Part shown: positions 54,826 to 63,357 of the stretch, piece after piece | How positions within the stretch are numbered: the stretch's first letter is position 1 | How the letters are laid out: each line of letters begins with the position of its first letter | Assembly: GCA_009692185.1 (NCBI GenBank) | Contig: SHZT01000001.1 | Span: forward strand, 124,001-188,000 | Direction of reading: 5' to 3' | DNA: 64,000 bases | From: Gemmatimonadota bacterium | GTDB lineage: Bacteria > Gemmatimonadota > Gemmatimonadetes > Gemmatimonadales > GWC2-71-9 | Position numbers and translations under genes: made by a program | The notes under the pieces: generated by a model | Seen by the model: the letters and a program-made list of their open reading frames with translations, nothing else | Told to the model about the DNA's origin: nothing | Databases searched by the model: none

Positions 54826-55221
54826 CTAGACCCGCCGCTTCTTGGGCGGACGGCACCCGTTGTGCGGGATGGGCGTCACGTCACGAATGGCGGAAACGTG
54901 GAGCCCGGCGGTGGCCAGCGCCTGGATGGCCGACTCGCGGCCGGCACCGGGACCCTGGACCCGCACCGCCACCCGGCGAAGCCCGAGATTGTAGGCCTCG
55001 CGGGCGCAGTTTTCGGCGGCCACCGTCGCGGCGAAGGAGGTCGACTTCTTCGACCCCTTGAAGCCGGACTTTCCCGACGAGCCCCAGGAAATCGTGTTGC
55101 CCGCGGTGTCGGTGATAGTGACCAGCGTGTTGTTGAACGTGGCCGTGATGTGGACCACGCCCTCGGCGTCGACGTGCTTCTTGGCGCGCTTGGCGCCCGG
55201 AGCCGCTGCTGTATCTGCCAT
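54826..55221 (-). CDS. rpsK: 30S ribosomal protein uS11
   Basis: A 131-residue platform protein: [34 protein letters not shown] and the C-terminal [18 protein letters not shown]. Typical length. It is immediately adjacent to rpsM, with no spacer between them. Confidence 0.97.
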   Translation of the reverse strand: MADTAAAPGAKRAKKHVDAEGVVHITATFNNTLVTITDTAGNTISWGSSGKSGFKGSKKSTSFAATVAAENCAREAYNLGLRRVAVRVQGPGAGRESAIQALATAGLHVSAIRDVTPIPHNGCRPPKKRRV

Positions 55222-55605
55222 TTACTTCTTCGCCAACACTTTCTTTTTCCCGGCGATCGCCCGGCGCGGGCCCTTCTTGGTCCGCGCGTTGGTATGAGTC
55301 CGCTGGCCCCGCACCGGCAGGCCCTTCTTGTGACGGGTCCCCCGGTAGGCGCCGATATCCATGAGGCGCTTGATGTTCATTGCCACTTCGGTGCGGAGCG
55401 CGCCTTCGACCTTCACTTCCCGCTCGATGACCTGGCGCAGACGCGCCACTTCGGCGTCGGACAGGTCGCGCACACGGGTGTTGGGATTGACTGCCGTCTT
55501 GTCCAGCAACCGCTGCGACGTGGGCGAGCCGATCCCGAAGATGTATGTCAGCGCAACCTCGACCCGCTTCTCACGCGGCAAATCAACCCCGGCTATGCGT
55601 GCCAT
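55222..55605 (-). CDS. rpsM: 30S ribosomal protein uS13
   Basis: A 127-residue head protein: [52 protein letters not shown]. Typical length. It follows rpmJ by 2 nt. Confidence 0.97.
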   Translation of the reverse strand: MARIAGVDLPREKRVEVALTYIFGIGSPTSQRLLDKTAVNPNTRVRDLSDAEVARLRQVIEREVKVEGALRTEVAMNIKRLMDIGAYRGTRHKKGLPVRGQRTHTNARTKKGPRRAIAGKKKVLAKK

Positions 55606-55607
55606 GG

Positions 55608-55724
55608 TTATCCCTGCCGCTGCTTGTGCTTGGGATTACGAGGACAGATGATCCGAGTGACCCCCCTGCGTAGCACGACTTTGCAATGCTCGCAGATGGG
55701 CTTCACGCTTGAACGAACTTTCAA
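55608..55724 (-). CDS. rpmJ: 50S ribosomal protein bL36
   Basis: The 38-residue protein has [20 protein letters not shown] and [12 protein letters not shown], with the CxxC...CxxxxH zinc site. The start is a TTG at 55724, read from the family N-terminus (MKVRSS), with GGAGA 6 nt upstream. It is the first gene of rpmJ-rpsM-rpsK-rpsD-rpoA-rplQ. In many genomes rpmJ follows map/infA; here it has its own promoter and the spc/S10 genes are not adjacent. Confidence 0.93.
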   Translation of the reverse strand: MKVRSSVKPICEHCKVVLRRGVTRIICPRNPKHKQRQG

Positions 55725-55756
55725 AAAAGTCTCCAGGGATTTTCGGTCAGACTCGC

Positions 55757-55785
55757 AATATAGAAATGGGGGAAAGGCGACGCAA
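55757..55785 (-). promoter_or_regulatory. rpmJ: Promoter of the rpmJ-rplQ (alpha) operon
   Basis: On the minus strand TTGCGT (55785-55780), a 17-nt spacer and TATATT (55762-55757). Transcription would start about 25 nt before the rpmJ TTG. The -10 is strong and the -35 partial. It lies in the 80-nt gap after the small secreted protein gene. Confidence 0.65.
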
Positions 55786-55804
55786 GTGAGGGGTTTGCCG
55801 CCGT

Positions 55805-56230
55805 TTACGGGGTCACCCGAATCTCCGTCAATTGCCACCGTCCGGAGGCCAGGCGAAACCCGAGCAATACGGTTTCCACCAGGGGGTCAGAGGTGCCGCT
55901 GACCACGTAGCGTCGCGACCCTTCGGCATACGCCTGTCCCGGCCCCGCGGCCCGGACGGTTCGGATGTCGAACGCCACTTCGGACGCCGGCCGGAGGAAT
56001 CCCCGGAGAATGCGCACCCCCTGGGTCCGGGGAATGGCTCCTGCCTCGTCGTCCCCGCCACGGAGGCGAAGCGTCAGGGAGTCCGCGTCGAGGAGACTTT
56101 CGACGTCGTGCACCAGCCACGCCGCCTGCACCCGCGCCGCGGCCTGGCGAAGCGCAGGGTCCTGGCCACTGGCCGGCATGGGCCCGGCAGCAACCAGCAG
56201 GGAACAGAGAATCAGGCGGCGGAAGCGCAT
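55805..56230 (-). CDS. Small secreted protein, NTF2/DUF4783-like
   Basis: A 141-residue protein with a signal peptide ([20 protein letters not shown], cleavage before QDP). The mature domain resembles the NTF2-like DUF4783 group: an N-terminal helix ([20 protein letters not shown]), a middle with [10 protein letters not shown] and [16 protein letters not shown], and C-terminal strands ending [11 protein letters not shown]. The function is unknown. It overlaps pyrF by 19 nt and is the last gene of the smpB operon. Confidence 0.72.
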   Translation of the reverse strand: MRFRRLILCSLLVAAGPMPASGQDPALRQAAARVQAAWLVHDVESLLDADSLTLRLRGGDDEAGAIPRTQGVRILRGFLRPASEVAFDIRTVRAAGPGQAYAEGSRRYVVSGTSDPLVETVLLGFRLASGRWQLTEIRVTP

Positions 56231-56898
56231 ATCTCCTGATACACCGCCGCGGGATCAGCGGCCTGTGTCACCGGACGGCCGACGACCAGGTGCGTAGCCC
56301 CCGCCCGGGCAGCCGATGCCGGATCGGCGGTACGATGCTGGTCGCCCGGGTCCGACCCCGCCCGCCGGATCCCGGGCACGACTATCCAACGCCCCGCCCC
56401 GAGGACCGGTCGCACGGCCTGGATTTCCAGGGGCGAGGCGACCAATCCGCCGAGGCCGGCCGCCACGGCGGCCCGGGCAAGGCGGACGACCTCCCCCGTC
56501 AGGTCGCTCGATTCGGGCCGGCCTACGGAGTCGAAATAGCCCTGGCTCGTATGTGACGTGAGAACCGATACCCCAACCAGGCGAAGGTCGCACCCCGAGG
56601 CAGCCTTGGCCGCCGCGGCCATCATCTCCGCTCCCCCCAGGGTGTGCACGGTCGCGAGGTCCACTCCCAGGTCCGCGGCGGCGCGCACCGCTCCGGACAC
56701 GGTGTTGGGAATGTCGTGCCATTTGAAGTCGAGAAAGACGCGGGCTCCCCGGTTCTTGAACTCCCGCACCAATTGGGGACCCCCGTTGAGATACAGGATC
56801 GGCCCGACTTTCACCCACTTGAGTCCCGGGATCCGTTCAACCATGCGCCGCGCATCGTCTGGCGAGGGCATGTCGAAAGCGACAATTACCTCAGCCAT
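56212..56898 (-). CDS. pyrF: Orotidine 5'-phosphate decarboxylase
   Basis: Last enzyme of UMP synthesis. The 228-residue protein shows VIVAFDMPSPDDARRMVER, LDFKWHDIPNTV (the catalytic Asp-Lys-Asp network), GVSVLTSHTSQGYFD and the PGIRRAGSDPGDQHRTADP phosphate loop. The ATG at 56898 was chosen; it overlaps the pyrD stop. The pair pyrD-pyrF matches a pyrimidine operon. Confidence 0.95.
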   Translation of the reverse strand: MAEVIVAFDMPSPDDARRMVERIPGLKWVKVGPILYLNGGPQLVREFKNRGARVFLDFKWHDIPNTVSGAVRAAADLGVDLATVHTLGGAEMMAAAAKAASGCDLRLVGVSVLTSHTSQGYFDSVGRPESSDLTGEVVRLARAAVAAGLGGLVASPLEIQAVRPVLGAGRWIVVPGIRRAGSDPGDQHRTADPASAARAGATHLVVGRPVTQAADPAAVYQEICASAA

Positions 56899-57766
56899 TG
56901 GCGCTCCACGATTCGGCCAGGCGCTCCGGGATTCTCGGATCGGCAAGCGCCGCCGTCCCGACGGCGACGAGAGAGGCGCCGGCTTCGAGGTATTGCATGA
57001 CGTCGTCGATCGTGCGTATTCCCCCCACGCCGATCACCGGGAGCTTCGTCCGCTGATGGACCCGCCGTGTCGCCAGGACCCCAACCGGAAGCAGCGCCGG
57101 CCCGCTGACGCCGCCCTGACCGTTTCCCAGGCGCGACGCTGCGGCACTCACGCCGGGCCCGCGGTACAACGTGCCGGGAATCGTGTTCACGAGGGTGAAC
57201 CCGTCGGCGCCCGCACCAGCGGCCGATTCGGCCGTCCGCGCCACGTCGGACAAGGTCGGCGCGAGTTTCACGATGAGCGGCTTCCCGGTGGCCGCCCGGC
57301 ACCCGCGCAGCAACTCGCTCAGCACCGCGTCATCCGCCCCGAATTCCTCGCCGCCCCGCGCCGTGTTGGGGCAGGAGACGTTGAGCTCGAACGCCACCAC
57401 GACCGACTGCGGGCTGAGCCTCGCCACGACGGTCGCATAGTCGGCAATGGTGTTGCCCACGACGTTGACGATCACCCGCGCCCGGTGCAGGTGCTGGTCC
57501 AGCCACGGCAGGTCATCCGCGGCCACGTGCTCAAGCCCCGGGTTAGCCAGGCCGATCGCGTTGAGCATGCCCCCGGGAAATTCGGCGACGCGAGGCGCGG
57601 CATGACCCTTCCGCGGTTCCGGACTCACCGCCTTGGTGACGATGCCGCCGAGTCGCTCAAGGTCCAGTACGGTGGCCACTTCGCGACCGTAGCCGGCGGT
57701 GCCGGAAGCAAGCAGGATGGGGTTCTGGAAGGTCGTGCCGAAAACTTCTATGGGTGGCCGGGTCAC
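56891..57766 (-). CDS. pyrD: Dihydroorotate dehydrogenase, class 1B-like catalytic subunit
   Basis: Oxidises dihydroorotate to orotate in the cytosol. The 291-residue protein has FQNPILLASGTAGYG, TKAVSPEPRKGHAAPR, NVSCPNTARGGEEFG (the catalytic Cys, which marks class 1), LVNTIPG and GVGGIRTIDDVMQYLEAGAS. Class 1B enzymes normally need the PyrK electron-transfer subunit, which is not adjacent and not seen in the window. It overlaps the upstream TPR lipoprotein gene by 4 nt. Confidence 0.92.
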   Translation of the reverse strand: MTRPPIEVFGTTFQNPILLASGTAGYGREVATVLDLERLGGIVTKAVSPEPRKGHAAPRVAEFPGGMLNAIGLANPGLEHVAADDLPWLDQHLHRARVIVNVVGNTIADYATVVARLSPQSVVVAFELNVSCPNTARGGEEFGADDAVLSELLRGCRAATGKPLIVKLAPTLSDVARTAESAAGAGADGFTLVNTIPGTLYRGPGVSAAASRLGNGQGGVSGPALLPVGVLATRRVHQRTKLPVIGVGGIRTIDDVMQYLEAGASLVAVGTAALADPRIPERLAESWSANG

Positions 57767-59172
57767 GGCTCGGGTACGCCCCGGCTCGGCTGGCTGGATG
57801 GGCGCCGGATCTCCTCGTCGCCCAGCGAAGGCCGGGGACGGGCGCGGCCGGGATCGGGCGGCGTCTGCCGCGAGGCCAGGTTGCGCAGGGAATCCTCGAC
57901 CGCCGGGTACGTGCCGGGGTCCAAGCCCTGGGACATGAGCCAGTATGGGGACTCGGCGTATCGCTCCCGGACAACGCGGAGCACCGAGTCGGCCACCATG
58001 GCGTCGAGTTGTGCGCCGGCGAGCAACGCCTTGGCGGCAATCGGGGACCCCGGATGATCGCGCGCCACCTCCAGGAACAGGGACGCGGCCAACGGGTCGG
58101 CATGGAGGGCATCACGTGCCGCCTCCGCCGCCAGGAACAAGCGCAAGTCGGCGTCGGGAGATTCCCGCGCGTCGGATATCCGGCGGAGCACTGCGAGGGA
58201 CAGCTCCGCGATGCGGGCTCCGGCGCCGCCGTCGTCCACAGCACGCGTGAGCGCGCCCGTGATTGTGGCAAGAGCCTCGCGGGTGTTCGCAGTGCGCAGG
58301 TCGGCCACCGCGACGCGGGCAGCGCCCACGCGACCGTCGGCCGAGTCCGGCGCGGCGGCGGACGCCTGGCGGAGGCGGTCGGTGGTTTGTGCGGGCATTC
58401 CGGCGCTGGCCCAGCGATCCGCGTCCGCCAGCAGGAGGCGGGCCCGCGCTCCCGAACCGACGTCGTGCCGGTCCACCAGCTGGTCGGTTACGCGGCTGGC
58501 CAACGCAGGACTCTTCTGCCCGAGTACATCGAGGGCGGTGCGCCAGCTGGGCTCATCGAACGGACCGGAAAGGCCCGCGAGCACGGCCGCCGCCTCATCG
58601 GTACGGCCGAGCAGCGCGAGCGCGGCCGCCCGCTCGAACTGGATATCCTGGCCATCGAGCAAATCGAGGTCGGCGAGCGCAGCCTGCGGGTCGCCATCCG
58701 CCAGGAGCGCGCGGGCGCGCCAGAGCCGCGCGGGCCGCTGGAGACTCACGTCCGGGTTGCTGACCAGGGGTGTCAGGGTCTGGCGGGCGCGCCCGAAGTC
58801 GCCCTGCCGGTGGAAACACTCGCCGAGCGCGAGCGCCGCGCGATTGCGCTCGCCGGTCTGGCCGCCCGAGTCAATCACGAGGGTCAGCGGCTCGATGGCG
58901 CGCGGGCAGGCGCCGGCGTCACGGAAGGATTCACCCTGGAGCAGGAGTGCCTCGTCGCGATATCGGCTGTGGGGATGCCGTACGGCGACCGACTCTGCCT
59001 TGAGCGCGGCCTGCTCCCAGAGAGAACGGGCCTCGGCAGGACGCCCCTCGCGCCGCGCCCGGGCGGCCTCTGCGGCGAGGTGATTCGCGTTGTAGAGACC
59101 GTTGTAGTACGCGCATGCTCCGAGAAACGCCGCGCACACGACCAGCGCGGCCCGGGCACGCCTGGACTTCAC
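57763..59172 (-). CDS. TPR-type lipoprotein of unknown function
   Basis: A 469-residue lipoprotein with lipobox FLGAC. A start-of-mature motif AYYNGLYNANHL and repeated helical TPR-like units follow over about residues 25-420 (SRYRDEALLLQGESFRDAG, ALALGECFHRQGDFGRARQTL, LFLEVARDHPGSPIAAKALL), ending in a Pro/Arg-rich tail. It is probably an outer-membrane-linked scaffold in the periplasm. It lies between the amidase and pyrD, with 4-nt overlaps on both sides. No specific role can be given. Confidence 0.8.
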   Translation of the reverse strand: MKSRRARAALVVCAAFLGACAYYNGLYNANHLAAEAARARREGRPAEARSLWEQAALKAESVAVRHPHSRYRDEALLLQGESFRDAGACPRAIEPLTLVIDSGGQTGERNRAALALGECFHRQGDFGRARQTLTPLVSNPDVSLQRPARLWRARALLADGDPQAALADLDLLDGQDIQFERAAALALLGRTDEAAAVLAGLSGPFDEPSWRTALDVLGQKSPALASRVTDQLVDRHDVGSGARARLLLADADRWASAGMPAQTTDRLRQASAAAPDSADGRVGAARVAVADLRTANTREALATITGALTRAVDDGGAGARIAELSLAVLRRISDARESPDADLRLFLAAEAARDALHADPLAASLFLEVARDHPGSPIAAKALLAGAQLDAMVADSVLRVVRERYAESPYWLMSQGLDPGTYPAVEDSLRNLASRQTPPDPGRARPRPSLGDEEIRRPSSQPSRGVPEP

Positions 59173-60392
59173 GGCTCGGACTCCGTCGCGACCTTGTTCT
59201 CGTAGCGCTGGAAGTAGGCGACGATCCCGTCGGCAATCGCAGAAGCCAGCCTCTGCTGCCCGGCCGGCGCGCTCAGGAATCGTCCGTCGGTGCGGTTCGT
59301 GCTGAACCCCGTTTCGATAAGCACGGCCGGGCGCCGGGCCGTGTTGAGGACCACGAACCCCGCCTGCGAGACGCCGTGGGAGCCGCCCGGGTGCACGCGG
59401 CCGGCCTTGGTCTGGATGAGGTCAGCCAGCAGCGCCGATTCGCGAAGGTGTTCGTTGGTCTGCAGGTCTTTCTTGATGAAATCCAGCGCACCGCCGCCAC
59501 CTGCGTCCACACTGGTCTCATACCGCATCGCTTCGTTTTCCATGTTTTCCACGCGCTGCGCTTCAGCCGACCGGGACTCGGCGCGGAAATACGTCTCGAA
59601 CCCGCTCACGCTCTCGAAGCCGGGCCGCCGTGGCAGGCTGTTCACATGAATGCTGACAAAGAGATCACACTCATCGCGGCACACCTTGCCACGGTCCGAG
59701 AGCGTTATCAGCGAGTCCCGCGTGCGGGTCATGATCACGTCGATGCCGCGACGGCGGAGTTCCGTGCGCAGGGCCTTCGCGATGGCGAGGTTGATGTCCT
59801 TTTCCCGCAGGTTCCCCGGAAAATGGAGACCAGGGTTCCCCGGATCCTCTCCCCCGTGACCGGCATCAACCACGACGAGGTGAGGAGACCGCAACACCCC
59901 TGCCGGCGCGAGCCGCGACGCGGCCGTGGGGACCTTGCGGGGCGCCGCGGCAACGGGACGGGGGACGACCACGGGAATCTTCGTGACCACCGGGCTCACC
60001 GATGTTTCCTCGAAGCGTCCCGCGAGCGGGTCATAGCGGTAGCCCTCGCTCAACACCTGCGGGATGTAGCCCGAGAGCCACTGGAGAGGCAGGAAGAGCG
60101 TGTCCCGATCCACGTAGGCGCCGCCCGCGAGCGTCACGACACGGTTCCCATGTAGAAAGACCGGCGCATCCAGCAGGAAGCGGAACGGCTGGCCGGCGAA
60201 GCTCACCTGCGCCCACTCGGCACGTATTTCGGATGTCAGGGGAAGGACGCGGGCCAGGAACGGCGCGGGCACGGCCGGATGCCCGTGCTCCACCCGGATC
60301 GGAATCAGGGTCTCACCGCGCGTCGTGGCCACAACCAGGCCCGCGGGCCCCGTGAGCCCCAAGTACCAGAACAGGAGGACGAGCGGGTTCAC
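59169..60392 (-). CDS. N-acetylmuramoyl-L-alanine amidase (Amidase_3)
   Basis: A zinc amidase that cuts the stem peptide from MurNAc in septal peptidoglycan. The 407-residue protein has an N-terminal hydrophobic segment (LVLLFWYLGLTGPAGLVVA), an N-terminal domain of about 140 residues, and the catalytic domain (about 180-400). The zinc and active-site residues are visible: His in VVVDAGHGGEDPG, the second ligand and Glu in NLREKDINLAIAKAL, SIHVNS and AVLIETGFSTN. It overlaps smpB and the TPR lipoprotein gene by 4 nt each. AmiC-like activity is inferred from the family. Confidence 0.9.
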   Translation of the reverse strand: MNPLVLLFWYLGLTGPAGLVVATTRGETLIPIRVEHGHPAVPAPFLARVLPLTSEIRAEWAQVSFAGQPFRFLLDAPVFLHGNRVVTLAGGAYVDRDTLFLPLQWLSGYIPQVLSEGYRYDPLAGRFEETSVSPVVTKIPVVVPRPVAAAPRKVPTAASRLAPAGVLRSPHLVVVDAGHGGEDPGNPGLHFPGNLREKDINLAIAKALRTELRRRGIDVIMTRTRDSLITLSDRGKVCRDECDLFVSIHVNSLPRRPGFESVSGFETYFRAESRSAEAQRVENMENEAMRYETSVDAGGGGALDFIKKDLQTNEHLRESALLADLIQTKAGRVHPGGSHGVSQAGFVVLNTARRPAVLIETGFSTNRTDGRFLSAPAGQQRLASAIADGIVAYFQRYENKVATESEP

Positions 60393-60865
60393 CGGCGCCG
60401 TCCGACGGCCCGTGCCAGTTCGCGCTCGGCGTCGCGCTTCTTCAGGTCTGCCCTCTTGTCATGCATTTTCTTTCCGCGCGCGAGCGCCAGAGTGATCTTC
60501 GCGCGCCCCTTCGTGAGGTGCAGGTCGAGCGGAACGAGCGTCAACCCTTCCTGCTCCACCGCGCCGATCAACCGGCGTATTTCGTTCGCATGCAACAGCA
60601 ACTTCCTGCGGCGCGTCGCGTCGTGTACGGCGTACCCGCGGGACTCGTACGGGTTCACATTCATGCCTTCGAGCCACACCTCGCCGCGCCGGACTATGCC
60701 GAACGCCTCGCGAAGACTGACCTTGCCCTGCCGAACCGACTTGATTTCGGTGCCAGTAAGGACGAGGCCCGCTTCCCACGTTTCGATAATGTGGTAATCG
60801 TGGCGGGCCTTCGGATTACGCACCAGAACCAAGTCCGTTCCGGCGGCTACATGGGGTCGCGGCAC
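60389..60865 (-). CDS. smpB: SsrA-binding protein SmpB
   Basis: Binds tmRNA and rescues stalled ribosomes. The 158-residue protein has NPKARHDYHIIETWEAGL, TGTEIKSVRQGKVSLREAF and the basic C-terminal tail (RGKKMHDKRADLKKRDAERE). The start is a GTG at 60865 and is 11 nt after a -10 hexamer, with no Shine-Dalgarno. It is the first gene of the smpB-amidase-TPR-pyrD-pyrF-secreted-protein operon. ssrA itself was not recognised in the window. Confidence 0.95.
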   Translation of the reverse strand: MPRPHVAAGTDLVLVRNPKARHDYHIIETWEAGLVLTGTEIKSVRQGKVSLREAFGIVRRGEVWLEGMNVNPYESRGYAVHDATRRRKLLLHANEIRRLIGAVEQEGLTLVPLDLHLTKGRAKITLALARGKKMHDKRADLKKRDAERELARAVGRRR

Positions 60866-60876
60866 AGGCTAACTCT

Positions 60877-60905
60877 AAGATAGAAAAGGGTTTCCGACGG
60901 GTCAA
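60877..60905 (-). promoter_or_regulatory. smpB: Promoter of the smpB operon
   Basis: On the minus strand TTGACC (60905-60900), a 17-nt spacer and TATCTT (60882-60877). Transcription would start about 4-5 nt before the GTG, giving a nearly leaderless mRNA. It lies back-to-back with the tRNA-Leu promoter. Confidence 0.65.
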
Positions 60906-60913
60906 GCGCAGGG

Positions 60914-60942
60914 TTGCCCTGCCCTTGGGGCGTCTCTATTAT
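60914..60942 (+). promoter_or_regulatory. Promoter of tRNA-Leu(CAG)
   Basis: TTGCCC (60914-60919), a 17-nt spacer and TATTAT (60937-60942). The predicted start is about 18 nt before the mature tRNA 5' end. Confidence 0.6.
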
Positions 60943-60966
60943 TCGCCCTCTTCAGTAGCCAACCCA

Positions 60967-61050
60967 GCCGAAGTGGTGGAACTGGTAGACGCGCTGGCTT
61001 CAGGAGCCAGTGGGTGCAAGCCCGTGGGGGTTCGAGTCCCCCCTTCGGCA
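60967..61050 (+). tRNA. tRNA-Leu (anticodon CAG)
   Basis: An 84-nt class II tRNA. The acceptor arm is GCCGAAG with CTTCGGC and discriminator A, the anticodon stem CTGGC/GCCAG encloses loop TTCAGGA (anticodon CAG at 61001-61003), there is a GGG/CCC variable arm, and the T arm is GGGGGTTCGAGTCCCCC. The CCA end is not encoded. It reads CUG, a major Leu codon in GC-rich genomes. Confidence 0.97.
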
Positions 61051-61053
61051 CTT

Positions 61054-61126
61054 CGAAGTCGGAACGCGGAAGTCGGAACGCGGAAGTAGTTCACTTCCGA
61101 CATCCGGCTTCCGCGTTCGCACTTCC
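61054..61126. repeat. 73-nt imperfect palindrome made of 14-nt (2 x 7) repeats
   Basis: After the tRNA, the unit GAAGTCGGAACGCG is repeated twice in tandem (61055-61068, 61069-61082), followed by GAAGT. The loop AGTTC comes next, and then an inverted, diverged copy (CTTCCGACATCCGG, CTTCCGCGTTCGCA, CTTCC). Two 34-nt arms pair at about 27 positions. The 61143 end of moeB is 17 nt further. It could end both the tRNA transcript and the convergent moeB transcript, or be a dispersed palindromic repeat. Confidence 0.8.
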
Positions 61127-61142
61127 AGCAGGCGTTTTCGCC

Positions 61143-62327
61143 CTAGTAGACGGGCATCTCCGGGTCCACCTCCCGCGCCCAAGCCGAGATTCCGCCCTTC
61201 AGGTTCCGCACGTTCGAGAACCCCGCGGCCTTCAGCAATTCGAGCGCACGCATGGACCGAACGCCGCTATGGCACTGGGTGACAATCGGGTAGTGCCCAT
61301 CGAGGTCATTGAGGCGGGCCGGCAACTCACCGAGCGGAATGAGCGTGGCACCCTCGATGTGGCAGATCTCCCATTCTTGCGGCTCCCGGACATCGATCAG
61401 CTGGAGCTTCGGATTCGCCTTCATTTCGCGAGCCGCGGCGGCGGCGGTGACTTCGAGGCCGGCGGGCGTGGCCGATGCCTGAGGAATGCCGCAGAACGCC
61501 TCGTAATCAATCAGTTCCTTGATCGACGGGTTCCGGCCGCACATCGGGCAGTCCGGATCTTTCCGCAGCTTGAGCTCGCGGAACTTCAGCCGCAGGGCGT
61601 CGAACAGCAGCAGGCGACCAACCAGAGTTTCGCCTTTTCCAAGGGCCAGCTTGATGGCCTCGAGCGCCTGGATAGACCCGATGATGCCCGGCAGAACGCC
61701 AAACACCCCGCCCTCGGCGCAGGATGGCACCAGTCCCGGCGGCGGCGGCTCCTGGTACAGACAGCGATAGCAGGGCCCGGAGGCTGCATGAAACACGGAC
61801 GCCTGCCCCTCGAAGCGGAAGATGGACCCGTAGACATTCGGCTTGCCGAGGAGAACGCAGGCGTCGTTGACCAGGTAGCGCGTCGCAAAGTTGTCGGTGC
61901 CGTCGATGACGAGATCGAATCCCTTGATGATCTCGAGCGCATTTTCGGACGTCAGCCGGGTCTCGAAACCCTCGATGGTCACGTGCGGATTGAGATCCTT
62001 GAGCCGCGCCGTGGCCGACGCGAGCTTGGGCTTCCCGACGGTACTCGTGCCGTGGATGATCTGGCGCTGGAGATTGGTCGCGTCAACGATGTCGAAATCC
62101 ACCAGGCCGATCGTGCCGACACCCGCCGCAGCGAGGTAGAGCCCCGCCGGTGAGCCGAGCCCACCCGCGCCGATGAGCAGCATGCGGGACGCCTTGAGCC
62201 GGCGTTGACCTTCGGGACCGACTTCGGGCAGGAGCAGGTGCCGCGAATACCGGAGCACCTCCGCCTGCGAGAGCTTGGGTAGTTCCCGGCCCGTGGGAAC
62301 CGACGTGAGTTCGAGCGTTGCTGTCAT
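61143..62327 (-). CDS. moeB: MoeB/ThiF-type adenylyltransferase with C-terminal rhodanese domain
   Basis: Activates the C-terminus of a ubiquitin-like sulfur carrier (MoaD or ThiS/CysO type) by adenylation. The 394-residue protein has the E1-like domain (about 20-265): GAGGLGSPAGLYLAAAG, DFDIVDATNLQRQIIH, NFATRYLVND, with zinc pairs CYRC and CPMC. A rhodanese domain (about 290-390) follows, with the active Cys in VTQCHSGVRSMRA. The fused rhodanese suggests it also supplies the sulfur. A GGAGG lies 11 nt before the ATG, downstream of TATTAT (62351-62356). The target carrier is not in the window. Confidence 0.93.
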   Translation of the reverse strand: MTATLELTSVPTGRELPKLSQAEVLRYSRHLLLPEVGPEGQRRLKASRMLLIGAGGLGSPAGLYLAAAGVGTIGLVDFDIVDATNLQRQIIHGTSTVGKPKLASATARLKDLNPHVTIEGFETRLTSENALEIIKGFDLVIDGTDNFATRYLVNDACVLLGKPNVYGSIFRFEGQASVFHAASGPCYRCLYQEPPPPGLVPSCAEGGVFGVLPGIIGSIQALEAIKLALGKGETLVGRLLLFDALRLKFRELKLRKDPDCPMCGRNPSIKELIDYEAFCGIPQASATPAGLEVTAAAAAREMKANPKLQLIDVREPQEWEICHIEGATLIPLGELPARLNDLDGHYPIVTQCHSGVRSMRALELLKAAGFSNVRNLKGGISAWAREVDPEMPVY

Positions 62328-62400
62328 GGGAATTCAGACCTCCGTGCCGAATAATAGCCGTTCTTGCCGGGTGGGCGGGAGGCGAGTGAAATTCCCCGCC

Positions 62401-63357
62401 ATGACGCCACTGCTTCGGCGCTCCCTGCTCTGGGGTGCGGGCATTCTCGTGCTGGTCCTGGTCCTCGGCGCCGGGTTTCGCTTCCCCTGGGGGGCAACGG
62501 CCGCCGCGGTCACCGGCGCTGATCCGGCAGCCCTCGCCATCCTGGTCATCATCGCCATCCTTTGCCTGATGGCGAAGGCGTGGGCGTGGCATCTGCTGCT
62601 TCGCCCGGTGGCGCCGCACGGATTCTGGGCTGCGCAAGACGCCAATTTCGTTGGGACAGCCGTCAACAACCTGGCCGTCGCGGTGATCGGAGAGGCGGCC
62701 CGTGTCCGTCGGCTGCGCGCGCTCTGGCCGACAGTCCCATTCGGCACGGCCATCGCGTCGGTGGTGTGGACCCGGGTCATGGAAGGCGTCGGGCTCGCCG
62801 TGTTCGTCCTGACGGCCCCGATGGTGGTGCAGCTGCCACCGATCCTCCGGGGTGCCGAAATCGGCGCTGCCACGGTGCTGATCGTCCTTGGCGGGCTGAT
62901 CTGGTTCCGCGGGTGGGCGAACCTGCCGGCAGGATTCCCCGAACCGGTTCGCAAGGCTGCCACGATGCTCGGACAGATCGGCCCGTGGCACCGGTTGGCG
63001 GCTCCAGCACTCCTCGCGCTCATCAACTGGATCGGCCAGTGGGCGGCGTTTCATTTCGCGCTGGTGGCGGCCGGTATCGACGTCCCGCCGGAGGGTTCGC
63101 TGGTCGTCATGCTGCTGACCAACCTGGCCACGCTCTTGAGACTCACCCCGGCCGGCGTCGGCGCGACGCAGGCCGCCTTCATCGCAGGCCTGCTCCCGTT
63201 CCACATCGGCGCGGCCGAAGCGATTGGCGCAAGCCTGCTCCTGCAGGCGGCACAGATCCTGCCGGTCATGGCACTGGCGCTGATCCTCGTAGGGTGGAAC
63301 GGCCTCGGGGACCTGTTGAAGCCGGCGCCAGCCGGGGCGCCGGAAAAAGCGGCCTAG
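62401..63357 (+). CDS. Lysylphosphatidylglycerol synthase TM-like (YbhN/AglD-type) integral membrane protein
   Basis: A 318-residue membrane protein with about eight helices (LLWGAGILVLVLVLGAGF, ALAILVIIAILCLMAKAWAW, IGAATVLIVLGGLIWF). It has the family motifs NNLAVAVIGEAARVRRLR and LLRLTPAGVGATQAAF. Relatives lack the catalytic domain of MprF and are linked to lipid or glycolipid handling. The ATG at 62401 is used; a GTG at 62386 directly after GGGAGG is an alternative that fits the ribosome-binding site better. It diverges from moeB and overlaps the lyase gene end by 4 nt. Confidence 0.82.
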   Translation: MTPLLRRSLLWGAGILVLVLVLGAGFRFPWGATAAAVTGADPAALAILVIIAILCLMAKAWAWHLLLRPVAPHGFWAAQDANFVGTAVNNLAVAVIGEAARVRRLRALWPTVPFGTAIASVVWTRVMEGVGLAVFVLTAPMVVQLPPILRGAEIGAATVLIVLGGLIWFRGWANLPAGFPEPVRKAATMLGQIGPWHRLAAPALLALINWIGQWAAFHFALVAAGIDVPPEGSLVVMLLTNLATLLRLTPAGVGATQAAFIAGLLPFHIGAAEAIGASLLLQAAQILPVMALALILVGWNGLGDLLKPAPAGAPEKAA

